From Acidovorax sp. KKS102 (GTDB taxonomy: Bacteria; Pseudomonadota; Gammaproteobacteria; Burkholderiales; Burkholderiaceae_C): a stretch of 64,000 nt of DNA. Of the stretch, positions 9,602 to 17,635 are shown one piece after another. Made by a program: the position numbers and the translations under genes. Every line of letters starts with the position of its first letter. Positions within the stretch are counted from its first letter, which is position 1. The DNA is taken from contig NC_018708.1 in assembly GCF_000302535.1 (NCBI RefSeq), positions 1,612,001 to 1,676,000 of the forward strand, given 5' to 3'. Under the pieces are notes generated by a model. That model was not told the DNA's origin, made no database searches, and saw only the letters and a program-made list of their open reading frames with translations.

Positions 9602-10379
9602 GGGGGTTCTTTGCAAGTTGTGCATCGGCCGCACGCACGGCGGCAACGAAGCGTTGGATCTTCACGGCGTCCTTGATGCCCTTGATGGGTTTGCCATCGG
9701 GGCCATCGGCTTCAACGCCGGAGCTGACATCAACCGCCAGCGAGAGACCCCGCGGGCGGACTTGCAAAATGCCATCGGTCACGTTTGCAGGCGTGAGTCC
9801 ACCAGACAAAACGAGGTGAGAGCTGACGCTTGGTGGAAGGAGTGACCAATTGAATGCCTTGCCGCCGCCGCCAAACCCGTCGACGTGGGCGTCGAGCAGG
9901 ATGGCTTGGGCGTGGGAGTAATCGTGGGCGTATTTTACGAGGTCAAACTGCGCCGCTCCATCGCCAAGGGGAATTCGGGCGGCTCGCAGGTAGGGGTGTG
10001 CCCCGTGGTGGGTGGCGGCCAGGCAGTCCTGCGGCGTTTCATCACCATGAAATTGCACTGTAGCGCCAGCAATCATTGTGCTGGCTGCTATCACATTAGG
10101 AGTGGATTCGTTCACGAACAGCAGCACGGGTGTGACAAACGGCGGCAGGCGCCGGGCCAACTGCGCGGCCCGCTGAGGGGTGACCGCCCGTGGGCTGGGG
10201 GCGTAGAGCACAAAGCCCACCGCATCGGCGCCCGCAGCCACGGCTGCATCCACGTCTTCCTCGCGGGTCAACCCACAGATCTTGATGCGGGTGCGTACGT
10301 TGGCAGACGCCTGGAAAGGGGTGTGGAGGCGTTGACTGGCGGCTAGAGCCGTTGTGGTCAGTGGGGTGGCCTGGTTCAT
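9579..10379 (-). CDS. trpF: Phosphoribosylanthranilate isomerase
   Basis: Catalyses the Amadori rearrangement of N-(5-phosphoribosyl)anthranilate in tryptophan synthesis. 266 residues, with a roughly 30-residue N-terminal extension before the conserved start [13 protein letters not shown], which carries the catalytic Cys; the catalytic Asp lies in [11 protein letters not shown]. The ATG at 10379 overlaps the truA stop as ATGA, so it is preferred over the start 9 bases upstream. A stretch around residues 95-111 (10050-10098) uses codons unlike the rest of the gene (ATA, ACA, TTT, CAT) and forms an almost perfect inverted repeat; see the repeat entry. Alignment from memory with relatives shows no length change there, so function should be kept. 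Confidence 0.95.
   Translation of the reverse strand: MNQATPLTTTALAASQRLHTPFQASANVRTRIKICGLTREEDVDAAVAAGADAVGFVLYAPSPRAVTPQRAAQLARRLPPFVTPVLLFVNESTPNVIAASTMIAGATVQFHGDETPQDCLAATHHGAHPYLRAARIPLGDGAAQFDLVKYAHDYSHAQAILLDAHVDGFGGGGKAFNWSLLPPSVSSHLVLSGGLTPANVTDGILQVRPRGLSLAVDVSSGVEADGPDGKPIKGIKDAVKIQRFVAAVRAADAQLAKNPHEFLSAT
10061..10090. repeat. Inverted repeat inside trpF resembling the dispersed palindrome
   Basis: TAGCGCCAGCA (10061-10071) and TGCTGGCTGCTA (10079-10090) are complementary over 11 bp with one bulged base and a 7-base loop. The flanking AAATTGC and GCTATCACATT also resemble the intergenic copies at 28884 and 46434. It is wholly coding and in frame in trpF. Confidence 0.5.
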
Positions 10380-11197
10380 GGAAGCCAATCATACGCAGCC
10401 GTGCGCTGGGGCAGGCCCCAGGCTGCGTCGTAGACGGGCCCTTGAAAGTACAGCCCGTCTGGCGAAAACGTCGGCGCAGCCACCTTGCGGGATCGGGCTG
10501 CCAGCACCTCGGCCATCCATTCGGGAGGCTGCGTGCCCTGGCCGATGGCGATCAGGCAGCCCATGATGTTGCGGATCATGTGGTGCAAGAAGGCGTTGGC
10601 TTCAAATTCAAAACGCCAGTAACAGGGGCTCCAGCCCAGCTCTGGGTGCGGCGCACTCGCGCCCCGTCGCACGATGTCGATGCGATGCAAGGTTTTGACG
10701 GGGGTCTTGGCCTGGCAGGCGGACGCGCGGAACGAGGTGAAGTCATGTTCGCCGATCAGGTAGTCGGCTGCCTGCCGCATGGCGCCATGGTCCAGCGGGT
10801 GAAACACCCAGCCCACCCGACCGGCATCTACGCTGGGCCGCACCGGAGACTGCAGCAACACGTAGGCATACCGCCGTGCCACCGCACTGGCGCGTGCGTG
10901 AAATTGCTCAGGCACTGCCTGTGCCCATTGCACCGCAATGTCAGGCGGCAGGAAGGTGTTGGTGCCCCGCACCCAAGACGCAGCAGGGCGGTTGAGGGGG
11001 GTATCAAAGTGCACCACCTGCATCAACCCGTGCACACCGGCATCCGTGCGGCCTGCGCAGAGCGTGCTGACCGGATGCGTAGCAAAGCGGCCCAGGGCCG
11101 CTTCGAGTTTGTCCTGCACGGTGTTGCCAGAAAGCTGGCTTTGCCAGCCGTTGTAGGTCTGACCGTTGTAGCTGACGCCCAGCGCCACCCGGGTCAT
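10376..11197 (-). CDS. truA: tRNA pseudouridine(38-40) synthase
   Basis: Converts uridines 38-40 in the anticodon arm of several tRNAs to pseudouridine. About 273 residues. The catalytic aspartate lies in CAGRTDAGVHG (about residue 52) and the RFEFEANAFLHHMIRN helix is present. The ATG at 11197 begins MTRVALGVSYNGQTYNGW, where the family homology begins. An alternative ATG at 11251 would overlap the fimV stop as TAATG and add 18 unconserved residues; the tight overlap makes it a real possibility. Followed by trpF with a 4-base ATGA overlap. Confidence 0.95.
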   Translation of the reverse strand: MTRVALGVSYNGQTYNGWQSQLSGNTVQDKLEAALGRFATHPVSTLCAGRTDAGVHGLMQVVHFDTPLNRPAASWVRGTNTFLPPDIAVQWAQAVPEQFHARASAVARRYAYVLLQSPVRPSVDAGRVGWVFHPLDHGAMRQAADYLIGEHDFTSFRASACQAKTPVKTLHRIDIVRRGASAPHPELGWSPCYWRFEFEANAFLHHMIRNIMGCLIAIGQGTQPPEWMAEVLAARSRKVAAPTFSPDGLYFQGPVYDAAWGLPQRTAAYDWLP

Positions 11198-11250
11198 GGG
11201 GTGGCCTGGGGAAGTGCTGGGTGCTAGATCAGCGGATGGGCCGACCGGCA

Positions 11251-13926
11251 TTAGCCCAGTTCGGCCAGCATGCGCTGCGCACGGGTCTTGAGGGCACCGC
11301 TGGACTCTGCCACCACTTCTTCAATCAGCGTGCGTGCACCATCCGTGTCACCAATGGCGTTGAACTCCTCGGCCAGTGCCAGCTTGGTGGCCAGAGGGGC
11401 GTCTTGCGCTGCGGCCGATCCGTCGTCGGCAAATTCTGGCGCTGCGGCAGCAGGTGCCTTGGCGGCAGGCGCTGCCATGGGCTTGGAGGGGGCGTTCAGG
11501 TCCAGAGACAGGTCGCCCAGGTCAAACTCCATCGGGCCAGAATCCTGGGGCTCGCCGCTCAGAGGCATGGGGCCCGACGGAGCCATGCTCAGGTCGTCAC
11601 CGCTGGGGAAGTCCAGATTGGCAACGGGCGGGGGCGCCATCATGGGGCTGGGTGCGGTTTCCTGGCTGTTCCACGAGGCGCTAGGTTCTTCGGGGATGCT
11701 GGGCAAGTCCAGTTCGGGGCGCAGCGTTTGTGGTTCGCTGGCTTCGCTGCGGCTGTTGGCTGCAGTCGCCGCCGCAGCGGCCGCTGCAAACCCACCGGCT
11801 GCTGCTGGCGGCGCATCCGTCAGCGCGTCATCGGGCAGGTCCAGATCCAGATCGAGGTCCAGGTCCGGTGGCAAGGCAGCAGCAGGGCTGCCTGCGCCCG
11901 TGAAGGTGCTGGGGAAGCCGCCCGGTGGCACCGAGGGCGATTCATCTTCGGCCATGCCGGGGCGGCCGCCGGGTTGGTACAGGCGGTTTTCGGGTTCCAG
12001 GTCACGCCCGAGTTCAGCAATCCGGTTCCAGTCGGGCCCTTCGCCTTGGGTCAGCTTGAACACTTCACCCGCGACAGCCTCCAGGGCTTTGCGGTCCTGG
12101 CGCTTGGCGTAGATTTCGCCCAGTTTGACGTGCACCGAGACGCGGCCGGGGTTGTGGCGCACGGCCTCTTTCAGGATTTCTTCGGCCTGGAGATCGCGGC
12201 CGTAGGCCAGATACACATCGGCTTCTGCCACAGGGTCTACGTCACCGCCGGCATCCAGCTGGCTGGGAGAGTAGGCCATGGACGAGCCCGTGGTCATGTC
12301 GCTGTTGGCGGTGTCTACGCGCTGGCCGCCGCTGGCGCCAAAGAACGAGTCGGGCTGAATGCGGCTTTCGAGGAAGGAGCTGTCCACCCCGCCGTTCTGG
12401 CGACGGCGCTGGACCAGCCGGTAGGCGCCAAACCCGAGCAGACCCGCGACCAGGATGCCGCCGCCGATGGGCAGCAGCGGGTCGTCCATGAGGGTGGACA
12501 AGAAGCCAGGCTCTTCCACCGGCGCGGGGGCAGGCTTGGGAGTAGGCGCTGGCTTGGGTGCAGGTGCGGGGGCGGATGCCTCTGCGGCGGGAGCCGAGGC
12601 AGCCGCTTCTGCTGCCACTGCGGTGTCTGCCGGCGTGCTGGCTGCTGCCTCGGGGGCAGAAGCGGGGGCTGCAGGTGCAGCGGGCGCGGTCGGTGTGGCC
12701 GGCACGGCTGGGGTCTGCACTGCCACCCCTGCTGGCGCGCTGGCGGCACCTGCGGCGGCCGGCGCGGCACTGCTGCCGGCAGCTGCGGACGCAGCGCTCA
12801 GCTTGTTCAGATCGGTAATGTTCTTGGACAACTCCGCCATCCGCGTGGCGGCTTCGCTGGCCTGCTTGTCCTTGGCGACTTGCTCTTCGGCTGCCTTTTG
12901 GCCCTTGACGGAGCCTTTGGACAGAGTGAGCTTGTCAGGTGCCGCCGTCGCGGGCTTTTTGTCTTCGACGCGCGTCTGGACGCTGCCAGAGGCAGAGCGC
13001 TGGGCTGCTGCCACTTCAGTCGACGGGGCTGCACCCGCCAACTTACGGCGGAAATCATTGAAGTCCCGGGCCTGGGCCGCCAGAATCTGTCGTGCTTCGG
13101 GGGCTGGGGTGGATTGTGCTGCGGCCTGGTCAGGCATCTGCAGCACGGCGCCAGCCCTCAGGCGGTTGACGTTGCCCTGGATGAATGCATCGGGGTTGGC
13201 GCGCATCATGGCGACCAGCATCTGGTCGAGCGACACGCCGGCAGGCTTGTACGCGTTGGCAAGGCGGCCTGCGGTGTCGCCTGCCTGCACCGTCACACCG
13301 TCTGCCGGTACGGGGCGGGGGGCTGTCGCGCGCGGCGCGGCCTGAGCAGCCGTAGGCTCGCTGGCGCGGGCCGTTGCTGCTGGGCGGGTTGCTGGCACTT
13401 GGGGTGCAGCAGGTGCAGAAATCTGAGGTGCTGCTGTGACCGCAGGCGCTGCGCGGCGCATGCTGGGCGGATCGAACAGCATGGTGTAGCTGCGAACGAT
13501 GCGGCCCGATCCCCAGTTGGCATCCAGCACCAAGTCCAGGAAGGGTTCATTCACGGGCCGGTCGCTGGACAAGCGCAACACGGCGGTGCCGTCGGCGCGG
13601 CGCTGCAGCTGGATCTGCAGGTTGTTCATGGTCTGCGTGTATTCCATGCCTTGGGCACGGAAGACTTCGGGGGCAGCCGTTTTGGCACGCAGCGAGTCGG
13701 CTTCTGCGGGGGTGATCTGTGGCAGGTCGATTTCAGCGCGCAGGGGTTCTCCCAGGGCAGACTGCACGGTGATGCGGCCCAGTGCCAGCGCAGACGCGTC
13801 GCTGGTGTAGAAGCCAGCGCAAGCCACGGCCGCGGCCGCCAGGACAGAAAATTTCCAACGATGCATGCTTGCCAACAACTGATGAAGATTTTGTGCGGCT
13901 CGGACGAGCGGTGCTTTTTTTGTCAT
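11251..13926 (-). CDS. fimV: FimV/HubP-family LysM and TPR protein
   Basis: Large polar-hub type protein of about 891 residues. An N-terminal hydrophobic segment (VLAAAAVACAGFYTSDASA) is a signal peptide, followed by the FimV N-terminal domain beginning ALGRITVQSALGEPLRAEI, a LysM peptidoglycan-binding segment (VTVQAGDTAGRLANAY, about residue 210), a long Ala/Pro-rich linker, a transmembrane helix (PIGGGILVAGLLGFGAY), a TPR-like segment and a C-terminal FimV domain (LATKLALAEEFNAIGDTDGA). FimV relatives organise the cell pole and type IV pili. The ATG at 13926 is used; an alternative at 13866 would start directly at the signal peptide. The stop overlaps the truA upstream start. Confidence 0.9.
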   Translation of the reverse strand: MTKKAPLVRAAQNLHQLLASMHRWKFSVLAAAAVACAGFYTSDASALALGRITVQSALGEPLRAEIDLPQITPAEADSLRAKTAAPEVFRAQGMEYTQTMNNLQIQLQRRADGTAVLRLSSDRPVNEPFLDLVLDANWGSGRIVRSYTMLFDPPSMRRAAPAVTAAPQISAPAAPQVPATRPAATARASEPTAAQAAPRATAPRPVPADGVTVQAGDTAGRLANAYKPAGVSLDQMLVAMMRANPDAFIQGNVNRLRAGAVLQMPDQAAAQSTPAPEARQILAAQARDFNDFRRKLAGAAPSTEVAAAQRSASGSVQTRVEDKKPATAAPDKLTLSKGSVKGQKAAEEQVAKDKQASEAATRMAELSKNITDLNKLSAASAAAGSSAAPAAAGAASAPAGVAVQTPAVPATPTAPAAPAAPASAPEAAASTPADTAVAAEAAASAPAAEASAPAPAPKPAPTPKPAPAPVEEPGFLSTLMDDPLLPIGGGILVAGLLGFGAYRLVQRRRQNGGVDSSFLESRIQPDSFFGASGGQRVDTANSDMTTGSSMAYSPSQLDAGGDVDPVAEADVYLAYGRDLQAEEILKEAVRHNPGRVSVHVKLGEIYAKRQDRKALEAVAGEVFKLTQGEGPDWNRIAELGRDLEPENRLYQPGGRPGMAEDESPSVPPGGFPSTFTGAGSPAAALPPDLDLDLDLDLPDDALTDAPPAAAGGFAAAAAAATAANSRSEASEPQTLRPELDLPSIPEEPSASWNSQETAPSPMMAPPPVANLDFPSGDDLSMAPSGPMPLSGEPQDSGPMEFDLGDLSLDLNAPSKPMAAPAAKAPAAAAPEFADDGSAAAQDAPLATKLALAEEFNAIGDTDGARTLIEEVVAESSGALKTRAQRMLAELG

Positions 13927-13966
13927 GGTCTGATCCCGCCCCGGCGCGTGAAAATATGTAAAAAGC

Positions 13967-13995
13967 ACCATAGCATCAATGTTTTGCACTGACAA
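13967..13995 (-). promoter_or_regulatory. Candidate sigma-70 promoter of fimV
   Basis: On the minus strand, TTGTCA (5 of 6 to the -35 consensus, 13990-13995) and TATGGT (4 of 6 to the -10, 13967-13972) are separated by exactly 17 bases. It lies about 40 bases upstream of the fimV ATG and after the asd terminator, so it could drive fimV-truA-trpF-trpB-trpA-accD. Confidence 0.55.
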
Positions 13996-14105
13996 GCTGA
14001 GGTGGCTCCGAAGCTTTGAGAGGGGTCCCGGCGCCCCAAATTGGGGCGTGCAGTTGTTGCCAATTGCCAACGCCGCGTAACCGAGTGTGTCGATGGTCCA
14101 GGCAC

Positions 14106-14142
14106 AAAAAAGCGCGCGCAATGGGTGTTGCGCGCGCTTTTT
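14106..14142. terminator. Rho-independent terminator of asd
   Basis: AAAAAAGCGCGCGCA and TGCGCGCGCTTTTT pair over 14-15 bp with an 8-base loop. On the minus strand it follows the asd stop by about 10 bases and ends in six Ts; the A-run on the other side makes it able to work in both directions. Confidence 0.9.
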
Positions 14143-14152
14143 GCAGGGGTTA

Positions 14153-15283
14153 TCAGGCGTTGAGCAAGATACGCAGCATGCGGCGCAGAGGCTCGGCAGC
14201 GCCCCACAGCAATTGGTCGCCAATGGTGAAGGCGCCCACGTATTCAGGGCCCATGGCCAGCTTGCGGATGCGGCCCACGGGGATGGTCATGGTACCGGTC
14301 ACGGCCACGGGCGTCAGGTCCTTGATGGTGGCTTCGCGGGTATTGGGCACCACCTTTACCCACTCGTTGTCGGCAGCGATCATGGCTTCGAGGTCGGCCA
14401 CGGGCACATCCTTCTTGAGCTTGAAGGTCAGCGCCTGGCTGTGGCAACGCATGGCACCCACGCGCACGCAGAAGCCGTCGACCGGGATGGCGGCAGAGCC
14501 AAAACCCTCGCCCAGACCCAAAATCTTGTTGGTCTCGGCCATGCCCTTCCATTCTTCCTTGGACTGGCCGTTGCCCAGGTCCTTGTCGATCCAGGGGATC
14601 AGCGAGCCGCCCAGGGGCACGCCGAAGTTGGCGGTTTCGGCGCCGGTCAGGGCGCGCTGCTTGGCAATGACCTTGCGATCGATTTCCAGGATGGCGCTCT
14701 TGGGGTCGTCGAGCAGGGCCTTCACCTCGGCGTTGAGCGTGCCGTATTGCGTGAGCAGTTCGCGCATGTGCTGCGCGCCGCCGCCGGACGCAGCCTGGTA
14801 GGTCTGGGTACTCATCCACTCGACCAGACCCGCCTTGTAAAGTGCGCCCACGCCCATCAGCATGCAGCTCACGGTACAGTTGCCGCCCACCCAGTTCTTG
14901 CCACCGTTGGCCAGCGCGTCCTTGATGACGGGCATGTTCACGGGGTCGAGGATGATGACCGCGTCCTTTTCCATGCGCAGGGTGGAGGCGGCGTCGATCC
15001 AGTGGCCGTTCCAGCCCGCAGCGCGCAGCTTGGGGAAGACTTCGGTGGTGTAGTCGCCGCCTTGTGCGGTGATGATGATGTCGCAGCGCTTCAGGGCGTC
15101 GATGTTGAAGGCGTCTTGCAGGGTGGTTTCGTTCTTGGCCTGCACAGGGGCCTTGCCGCCGGCGTTGGAGGTGGAGAAGAACAATGGCTCAATCAGGTCG
15201 AAGTCTTTTTCTTCGACCATGCGGTCCATCAACACTGAGCCGACCATGCCGCGCCAGCCGACCAAACCTACCAACTTGCTCAT
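14153..15283 (-). CDS. asd: Aspartate-semialdehyde dehydrogenase
   Basis: Reduces aspartyl phosphate to aspartate semialdehyde with NADPH, the branch point to lysine/diaminopimelate, threonine and methionine. 376 residues. Visible are the NADP motif [14 protein letters not shown] at the N-terminus and the catalytic cysteine in [11 protein letters not shown] (about residue 136). It is flanked by its own upstream region with a Thr/Ile-rich leader ORF and by a strong terminator just after the stop, so it looks monocistronic, separate from leuB and fimV. It has a moderate ribosome site (AAAGGGGCGTTGAA). Confidence 0.97.
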   Translation of the reverse strand: MSKLVGLVGWRGMVGSVLMDRMVEEKDFDLIEPLFFSTSNAGGKAPVQAKNETTLQDAFNIDALKRCDIIITAQGGDYTTEVFPKLRAAGWNGHWIDAASTLRMEKDAVIILDPVNMPVIKDALANGGKNWVGGNCTVSCMLMGVGALYKAGLVEWMSTQTYQAASGGGAQHMRELLTQYGTLNAEVKALLDDPKSAILEIDRKVIAKQRALTGAETANFGVPLGGSLIPWIDKDLGNGQSKEEWKGMAETNKILGLGEGFGSAAIPVDGFCVRVGAMRCHSQALTFKLKKDVPVADLEAMIAADNEWVKVVPNTREATIKDLTPVAVTGTMTIPVGRIRKLAMGPEYVGAFTIGDQLLWGAAEPLRRMLRILLNA

Positions 15284-15380
15284 TTCAACGCCCCTTTCAG
15301 ATTAAGAAACAGTGCCAGACCAGACTGTTTGCCCCGGCTCGTCTGGCCGGGAGAGGGCGCACGACGGTACCGGAGCTGGA
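15284..15380 (-). promoter_or_regulatory. Putative attenuator region of asd
   Basis: Between the leader ORF and asd lie alternative inverted repeats. (A) 15346-15351 with 15333-15338, CCCGGC/GCCGGG. (B) 15324-15330 with 15307-15313, AAACAGT/ACTGTTT, followed by TTTCTTAAT-like sequence. (C) 15341-15347 with 15314-15320, GCCAGAC/GTCTGGC, which excludes A and, topologically, B. (D) Thr codons of the leader, 15397-15402, with 15360-15365, CACGAC/GTCGTG. A ribosome stalled at the Thr/Ile codons would block D. This is the logic of ribosome-mediated attenuation, but hairpin B is AT-rich and short for an intrinsic terminator, so the terminating structure is uncertain. Confidence 0.45.
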
Positions 15381-15485
15381 TCAGCCCTTAATAATGGTCG
15401 TGGTTTTGGTGGTGATTGCGCGCACAGCCACGCCTGCCAGGGCGGCAGTAGCGGTGTTCAGGGCGAACGGGCGGGCGGCAAACAT
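15381..15485 (-). CDS. Putative Thr/Ile-rich leader peptide of asd
   Basis: Thirty-four codon ORF ending AITTKTTTIIKG, with five Thr and three Ile in the nine residues ITTKTTTII. Threonine and isoleucine are end products of the pathway that asd feeds, and the E. coli thr leader is similarly Thr/Ile-rich. The ATG follows a TACAAT box by 7 bases, so the transcript would start at or next to the ATG (leaderless). The stop is 97 bases before asd on the same strand. Alternative: a longer in-frame ORF from 15620 crosses the leuB terminator and is unlikely. The peptide is inferred; no homologue could be searched. Confidence 0.55.
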   Translation of the reverse strand: MFAARPFALNTATAALAGVAVRAITTKTTTIIKG

Positions 15486-15492
15486 GGGCGTG

Positions 15493-15498
15493 ATTGTA
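15493..15498 (-). promoter_or_regulatory. Candidate -10 box for the asd leader transcript
   Basis: TACAAT on the minus strand (5 of 6 to consensus), 7 bases before the leader ATG. No convincing -35 is present at 16-18 bases, so the promoter may be weak or activator-dependent. Confidence 0.4.
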
Positions 15499-15605
15499 AT
15501 GGATCGCGGCTTGCACGGAGCTTGCGGCGTTGCGCGAGCGCCATTAACTGCTGTGCAATTCCCCCTCAAAGGGCTGGGTGCATCTGCGAGCCGGTGCCTG
15601 CCCAT
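15499..15605. other. Rest of the leuB-asd intergenic region
   Basis: The 402-base gap between asd (15283) and leuB (15686) holds, in minus-strand order, the leuB terminator, this stretch, the leader promoter, the leader ORF and the attenuator. Nothing else recognisable was seen here. Confidence 0.5.
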
Positions 15606-15633
15606 GAAAAAGGCGACCACTGAGGGTCGCCTT
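15606..15633 (-). terminator. Rho-independent terminator of leuB
   Basis: Nine-bp stem AAGGCGACC / GGTCGCCTT with a 6-base loop, followed on the minus strand by a run of Ts (CCTTTTTCATG). It lies about 50 bases after the leuB stop and closes the leuC-leuD-leuB transcript. Confidence 0.85.
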
Positions 15634-15685
15634 GGATGGATGCCGCTTGCCGCTCGCTACGAGCAGCTTGCGTGGCTGTCGCGGT

Positions 15686-16759
15686 TTACGCTTGCAGTGC
15701 CTTCACCACGGCGTCGCCCATCTGTGCTGTGCCGACCTTGGTCGTGCCTTCGCTGTAGATGTCGGGCGTGCGCAGGCCTTGGGCCAGCACTTTTTGCACG
15801 GCCGCTTCGATGCGCTGGGCGGCGGCTTCCTGGTTCAGGCTGAAGCGCAGCATCATCGCGGCGGAGAGGATGGTGGCCAGCGGGTTGGCGACGCCCTTGC
15901 CGGCGATGTCGGGGGCGCTGCCGTGGCTGGGCTCGTACAGGCCCTGGTTGCTGCTGTTCAGGCTGGCCGAGGGCAGCATGCCGATGGAGCCGGTGAGCAT
16001 GGAGGCTTCGTCGCTCAAGATGTCACCGAACATGTTGCCGGTCACCACCACGTCAAACGCCTTGGGGGCCTTGACCAGTTGCATGGCCGCGTTGTCCACG
16101 TACATGTGCTGCAGTTCCACGTCGGGATACTGCTGGCCCACTTCAGTCATCACGTCTTTCCAGAACTGGAAGGTTTCGAGCACGTTGGCCTTGTCCACGC
16201 TGGTGACCTTTTTGTTGCGCTTGCGGGCGGCCTGGAAGGCGACATGGGCGATGCGTTCGATCTCGGGGCGCGAGTAGCGCATGGTGTCAAAGGCTTCCTC
16301 TGCACCGGGGAAGTGCCCATCCACTGCCGTGCGGCGGCCACGGGGTTGACCGAAGTAGATGTCGCCCGTCAGCTCGCGGATGATGAGGATGTCCAGGCCT
16401 GCGATCAACTCGGGCTTGAGGCTCGAGGCGCCCACCAGTTGCTCGTAGCAAATCGCGGGGCGGAAGTTGGCGAACAGGCCCAGGTTCTTGCGCAGGCCCA
16501 GGATGGCTTGCTCGGGGCGCAGGGGGCGGTCGAGCTTGTCGTATTTCCAGTCACCCACGGCGCCGAACAGGATGGCGTCGGCTTCCTTGGCGAGTTGGAG
16601 GGTGGATTCGGGCAGCGGGTGGCCGTGGGCCTCGTAGGCGGCACCGCCGACAAGGGCCGATTCCATCTCGAACTTCAGGTCGAGTGCGTTGAGGACCTTG
16701 ACGGCCTCGGCCACGATTTCGGTACCGATGCCGTCACCCGGCAGAACTGCGATTTTCAT
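15686..16759 (-). CDS. leuB: 3-isopropylmalate dehydrogenase
   Basis: Oxidative decarboxylation of 3-isopropylmalate in leucine synthesis, NAD-dependent. 357 residues. N-terminal [18 protein letters not shown], substrate-binding arginines in [19 protein letters not shown], and metal/NAD motifs in [11 protein letters not shown] and [14 protein letters not shown] are all present. The ATG at 16759 is the start of homology. It follows leuD by 76 bases, a gap that holds a dispersed repeat, and is ended by a clear terminator. Confidence 0.98.
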   Translation of the reverse strand: MKIAVLPGDGIGTEIVAEAVKVLNALDLKFEMESALVGGAAYEAHGHPLPESTLQLAKEADAILFGAVGDWKYDKLDRPLRPEQAILGLRKNLGLFANFRPAICYEQLVGASSLKPELIAGLDILIIRELTGDIYFGQPRGRRTAVDGHFPGAEEAFDTMRYSRPEIERIAHVAFQAARKRNKKVTSVDKANVLETFQFWKDVMTEVGQQYPDVELQHMYVDNAAMQLVKAPKAFDVVVTGNMFGDILSDEASMLTGSIGMLPSASLNSSNQGLYEPSHGSAPDIAGKGVANPLATILSAAMMLRFSLNQEAAAQRIEAAVQKVLAQGLRTPDIYSEGTTKVGTAQMGDAVVKALQA

Positions 16760-16773
16760 TGGTTTTGCTTTGT

Positions 16774-16830
16774 TTTTGATAGCTGTCAGCGCATATGGAT
16801 GTAACGCTTGCGGCCAATTGGGCTGAATAT
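16774..16830. repeat. Dispersed palindromic repeat between leuD and leuB
   Basis: GATAGCTGTCAGCGCATATG followed by AACGCTTGCGGCCAATT. The arms TAGCTGTCAGCG and CGCTTGCGGCC are the counterparts of those in the copies at 28884 and 46434, though the pairing here is more decayed. It fills most of the leuD-leuB spacer. Confidence 0.55.
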
Positions 16831-16835
16831 TTAGG

Positions 16836-17486
16836 TTATGACACCATGGTGTGTGCCAGCCAGGGCTTGGTAGCCAGGCGCTGGGCTTCAAAGGCCTTGA
16901 TCTTGTCCGACTGGCGCAGGGTCAGGCCGATGTCGTCAAAACCGTTGAGCAGGCAGTACTTGCGGAAGGCCTGCACCTCGAACGGGATCTCCTCGCCCTG
17001 GGGGCGCACGATGACCTGGCGCTCCAGGTCGATGGTGAGCTGGTAGCCGGGGAAGGCCGCCACTTCGTCGAACAGCTGGGCGACGGTGGCCTCAGGCAGC
17101 ACGATGGGCAGCAGGCCGTTTTTGAAGCAGTTGTTGAAGAAGATATCGGCAAAGCTGGGCGCGATCACGGCGCGAAAGCCGAACTGGTCCAGCGCCCAGG
17201 GCGCGTGTTCGCGGCTGGAGCCGCAGCCAAAGTTCTTGCGCGCGATCAGGATGCTGGCGCCTTTGTAACGTGGCTGGTTCAGCACAAAGTCGGGGTTGGG
17301 CTTGCGCTGGCTTTCGGGGATGCCCGGCTCGCCCTTGTCCAGGTAGCGCCATTCGTCAAACAGGTTGGGGCCAAAGCCCGTCTTCTTGATCGACTTGAGG
17401 AATTGCTTGGGGATGATGGCGTCGGTATCGACGTTCTCGCGGTCCATGGGAGCCACGAGGCCTTTGTGGAGGGTGAATTTCTGCAT
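16836..17486 (-). CDS. leuD: 3-isopropylmalate dehydratase small subunit
   Basis: Small (swivel-domain) subunit of isopropylmalate isomerase, working with LeuC to convert 2- to 3-isopropylmalate. 216 residues. Conserved text: [20 protein letters not shown] near the N-terminus and [15 protein letters not shown], the substrate-binding loop. The ATG at 17486 is set by homology. It follows the lipoprotein gene by 11 bases. Confidence 0.97.
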   Translation of the reverse strand: MQKFTLHKGLVAPMDRENVDTDAIIPKQFLKSIKKTGFGPNLFDEWRYLDKGEPGIPESQRKPNPDFVLNQPRYKGASILIARKNFGCGSSREHAPWALDQFGFRAVIAPSFADIFFNNCFKNGLLPIVLPEATVAQLFDEVAAFPGYQLTIDLERQVIVRPQGEEIPFEVQAFRKYCLLNGFDDIGLTLRQSDKIKAFEAQRLATKPWLAHTMVS

Positions 17487-17497
17487 GTCAGGGGGCC

Positions 17498-17623
17498 TTA
17501 TTTGGCTGCGCGCTCGATGGCCGATCCGGCCTTGCCGATGTCCTGGCCCACACCCTTGACGGTATTGCAACCGGCCAGCAGGAACGTGAGGGTCAAAGCG
17601 ATGAGGGTAGCGGTGGTTTTCAT
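17498..17623 (-). CDS. Entericidin A/B-family small lipoprotein
   Basis: Forty-one residue lipoprotein precursor. A hydrophobic signal ([19 protein letters not shown]) ends in the lipobox LAGC, followed by [20 protein letters not shown], the amphipathic entericidin-type segment with alternating G/A and charged residues. It would be lipidated and anchored in the envelope. The ribosome site AAGGAG overlaps the leuC stop (TGAAGGAG), so it is translated as part of the leu transcript. Entericidins in E. coli are linked to programmed lysis, but chromosomal relatives in betaproteobacteria lack a demonstrated role; here it may simply ride in the operon. Confidence 0.85.
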   Translation of the reverse strand: MKTTATLIALTLTFLLAGCNTVKGVGQDIGKAGSAIERAAK

Positions 17624-17635
17624 GGCAAAGCTCCT

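Noticed and set aside
7868..9676. A 602-codon plus-strand open frame opposite trpA and trpB
   Set aside because: Composition is that of an antisense shadow in GC-rich DNA (His/Ala/Gly-rich, no domain), and both genes on the other strand are certain.
11221..13992. A 923-codon plus-strand open frame opposite fimV
   Set aside because: Antisense of an Ala/Pro-rich gene; Cys/Gly/Arg-rich low-complexity text, no recognisable domain or ribosome site.
15486..15620. N-terminal extension of the asd leader ORF (79 codons from 15620)
   Set aside because: It would begin within the leuB terminator and before the candidate -10 box; the extra text has no distinctive features.
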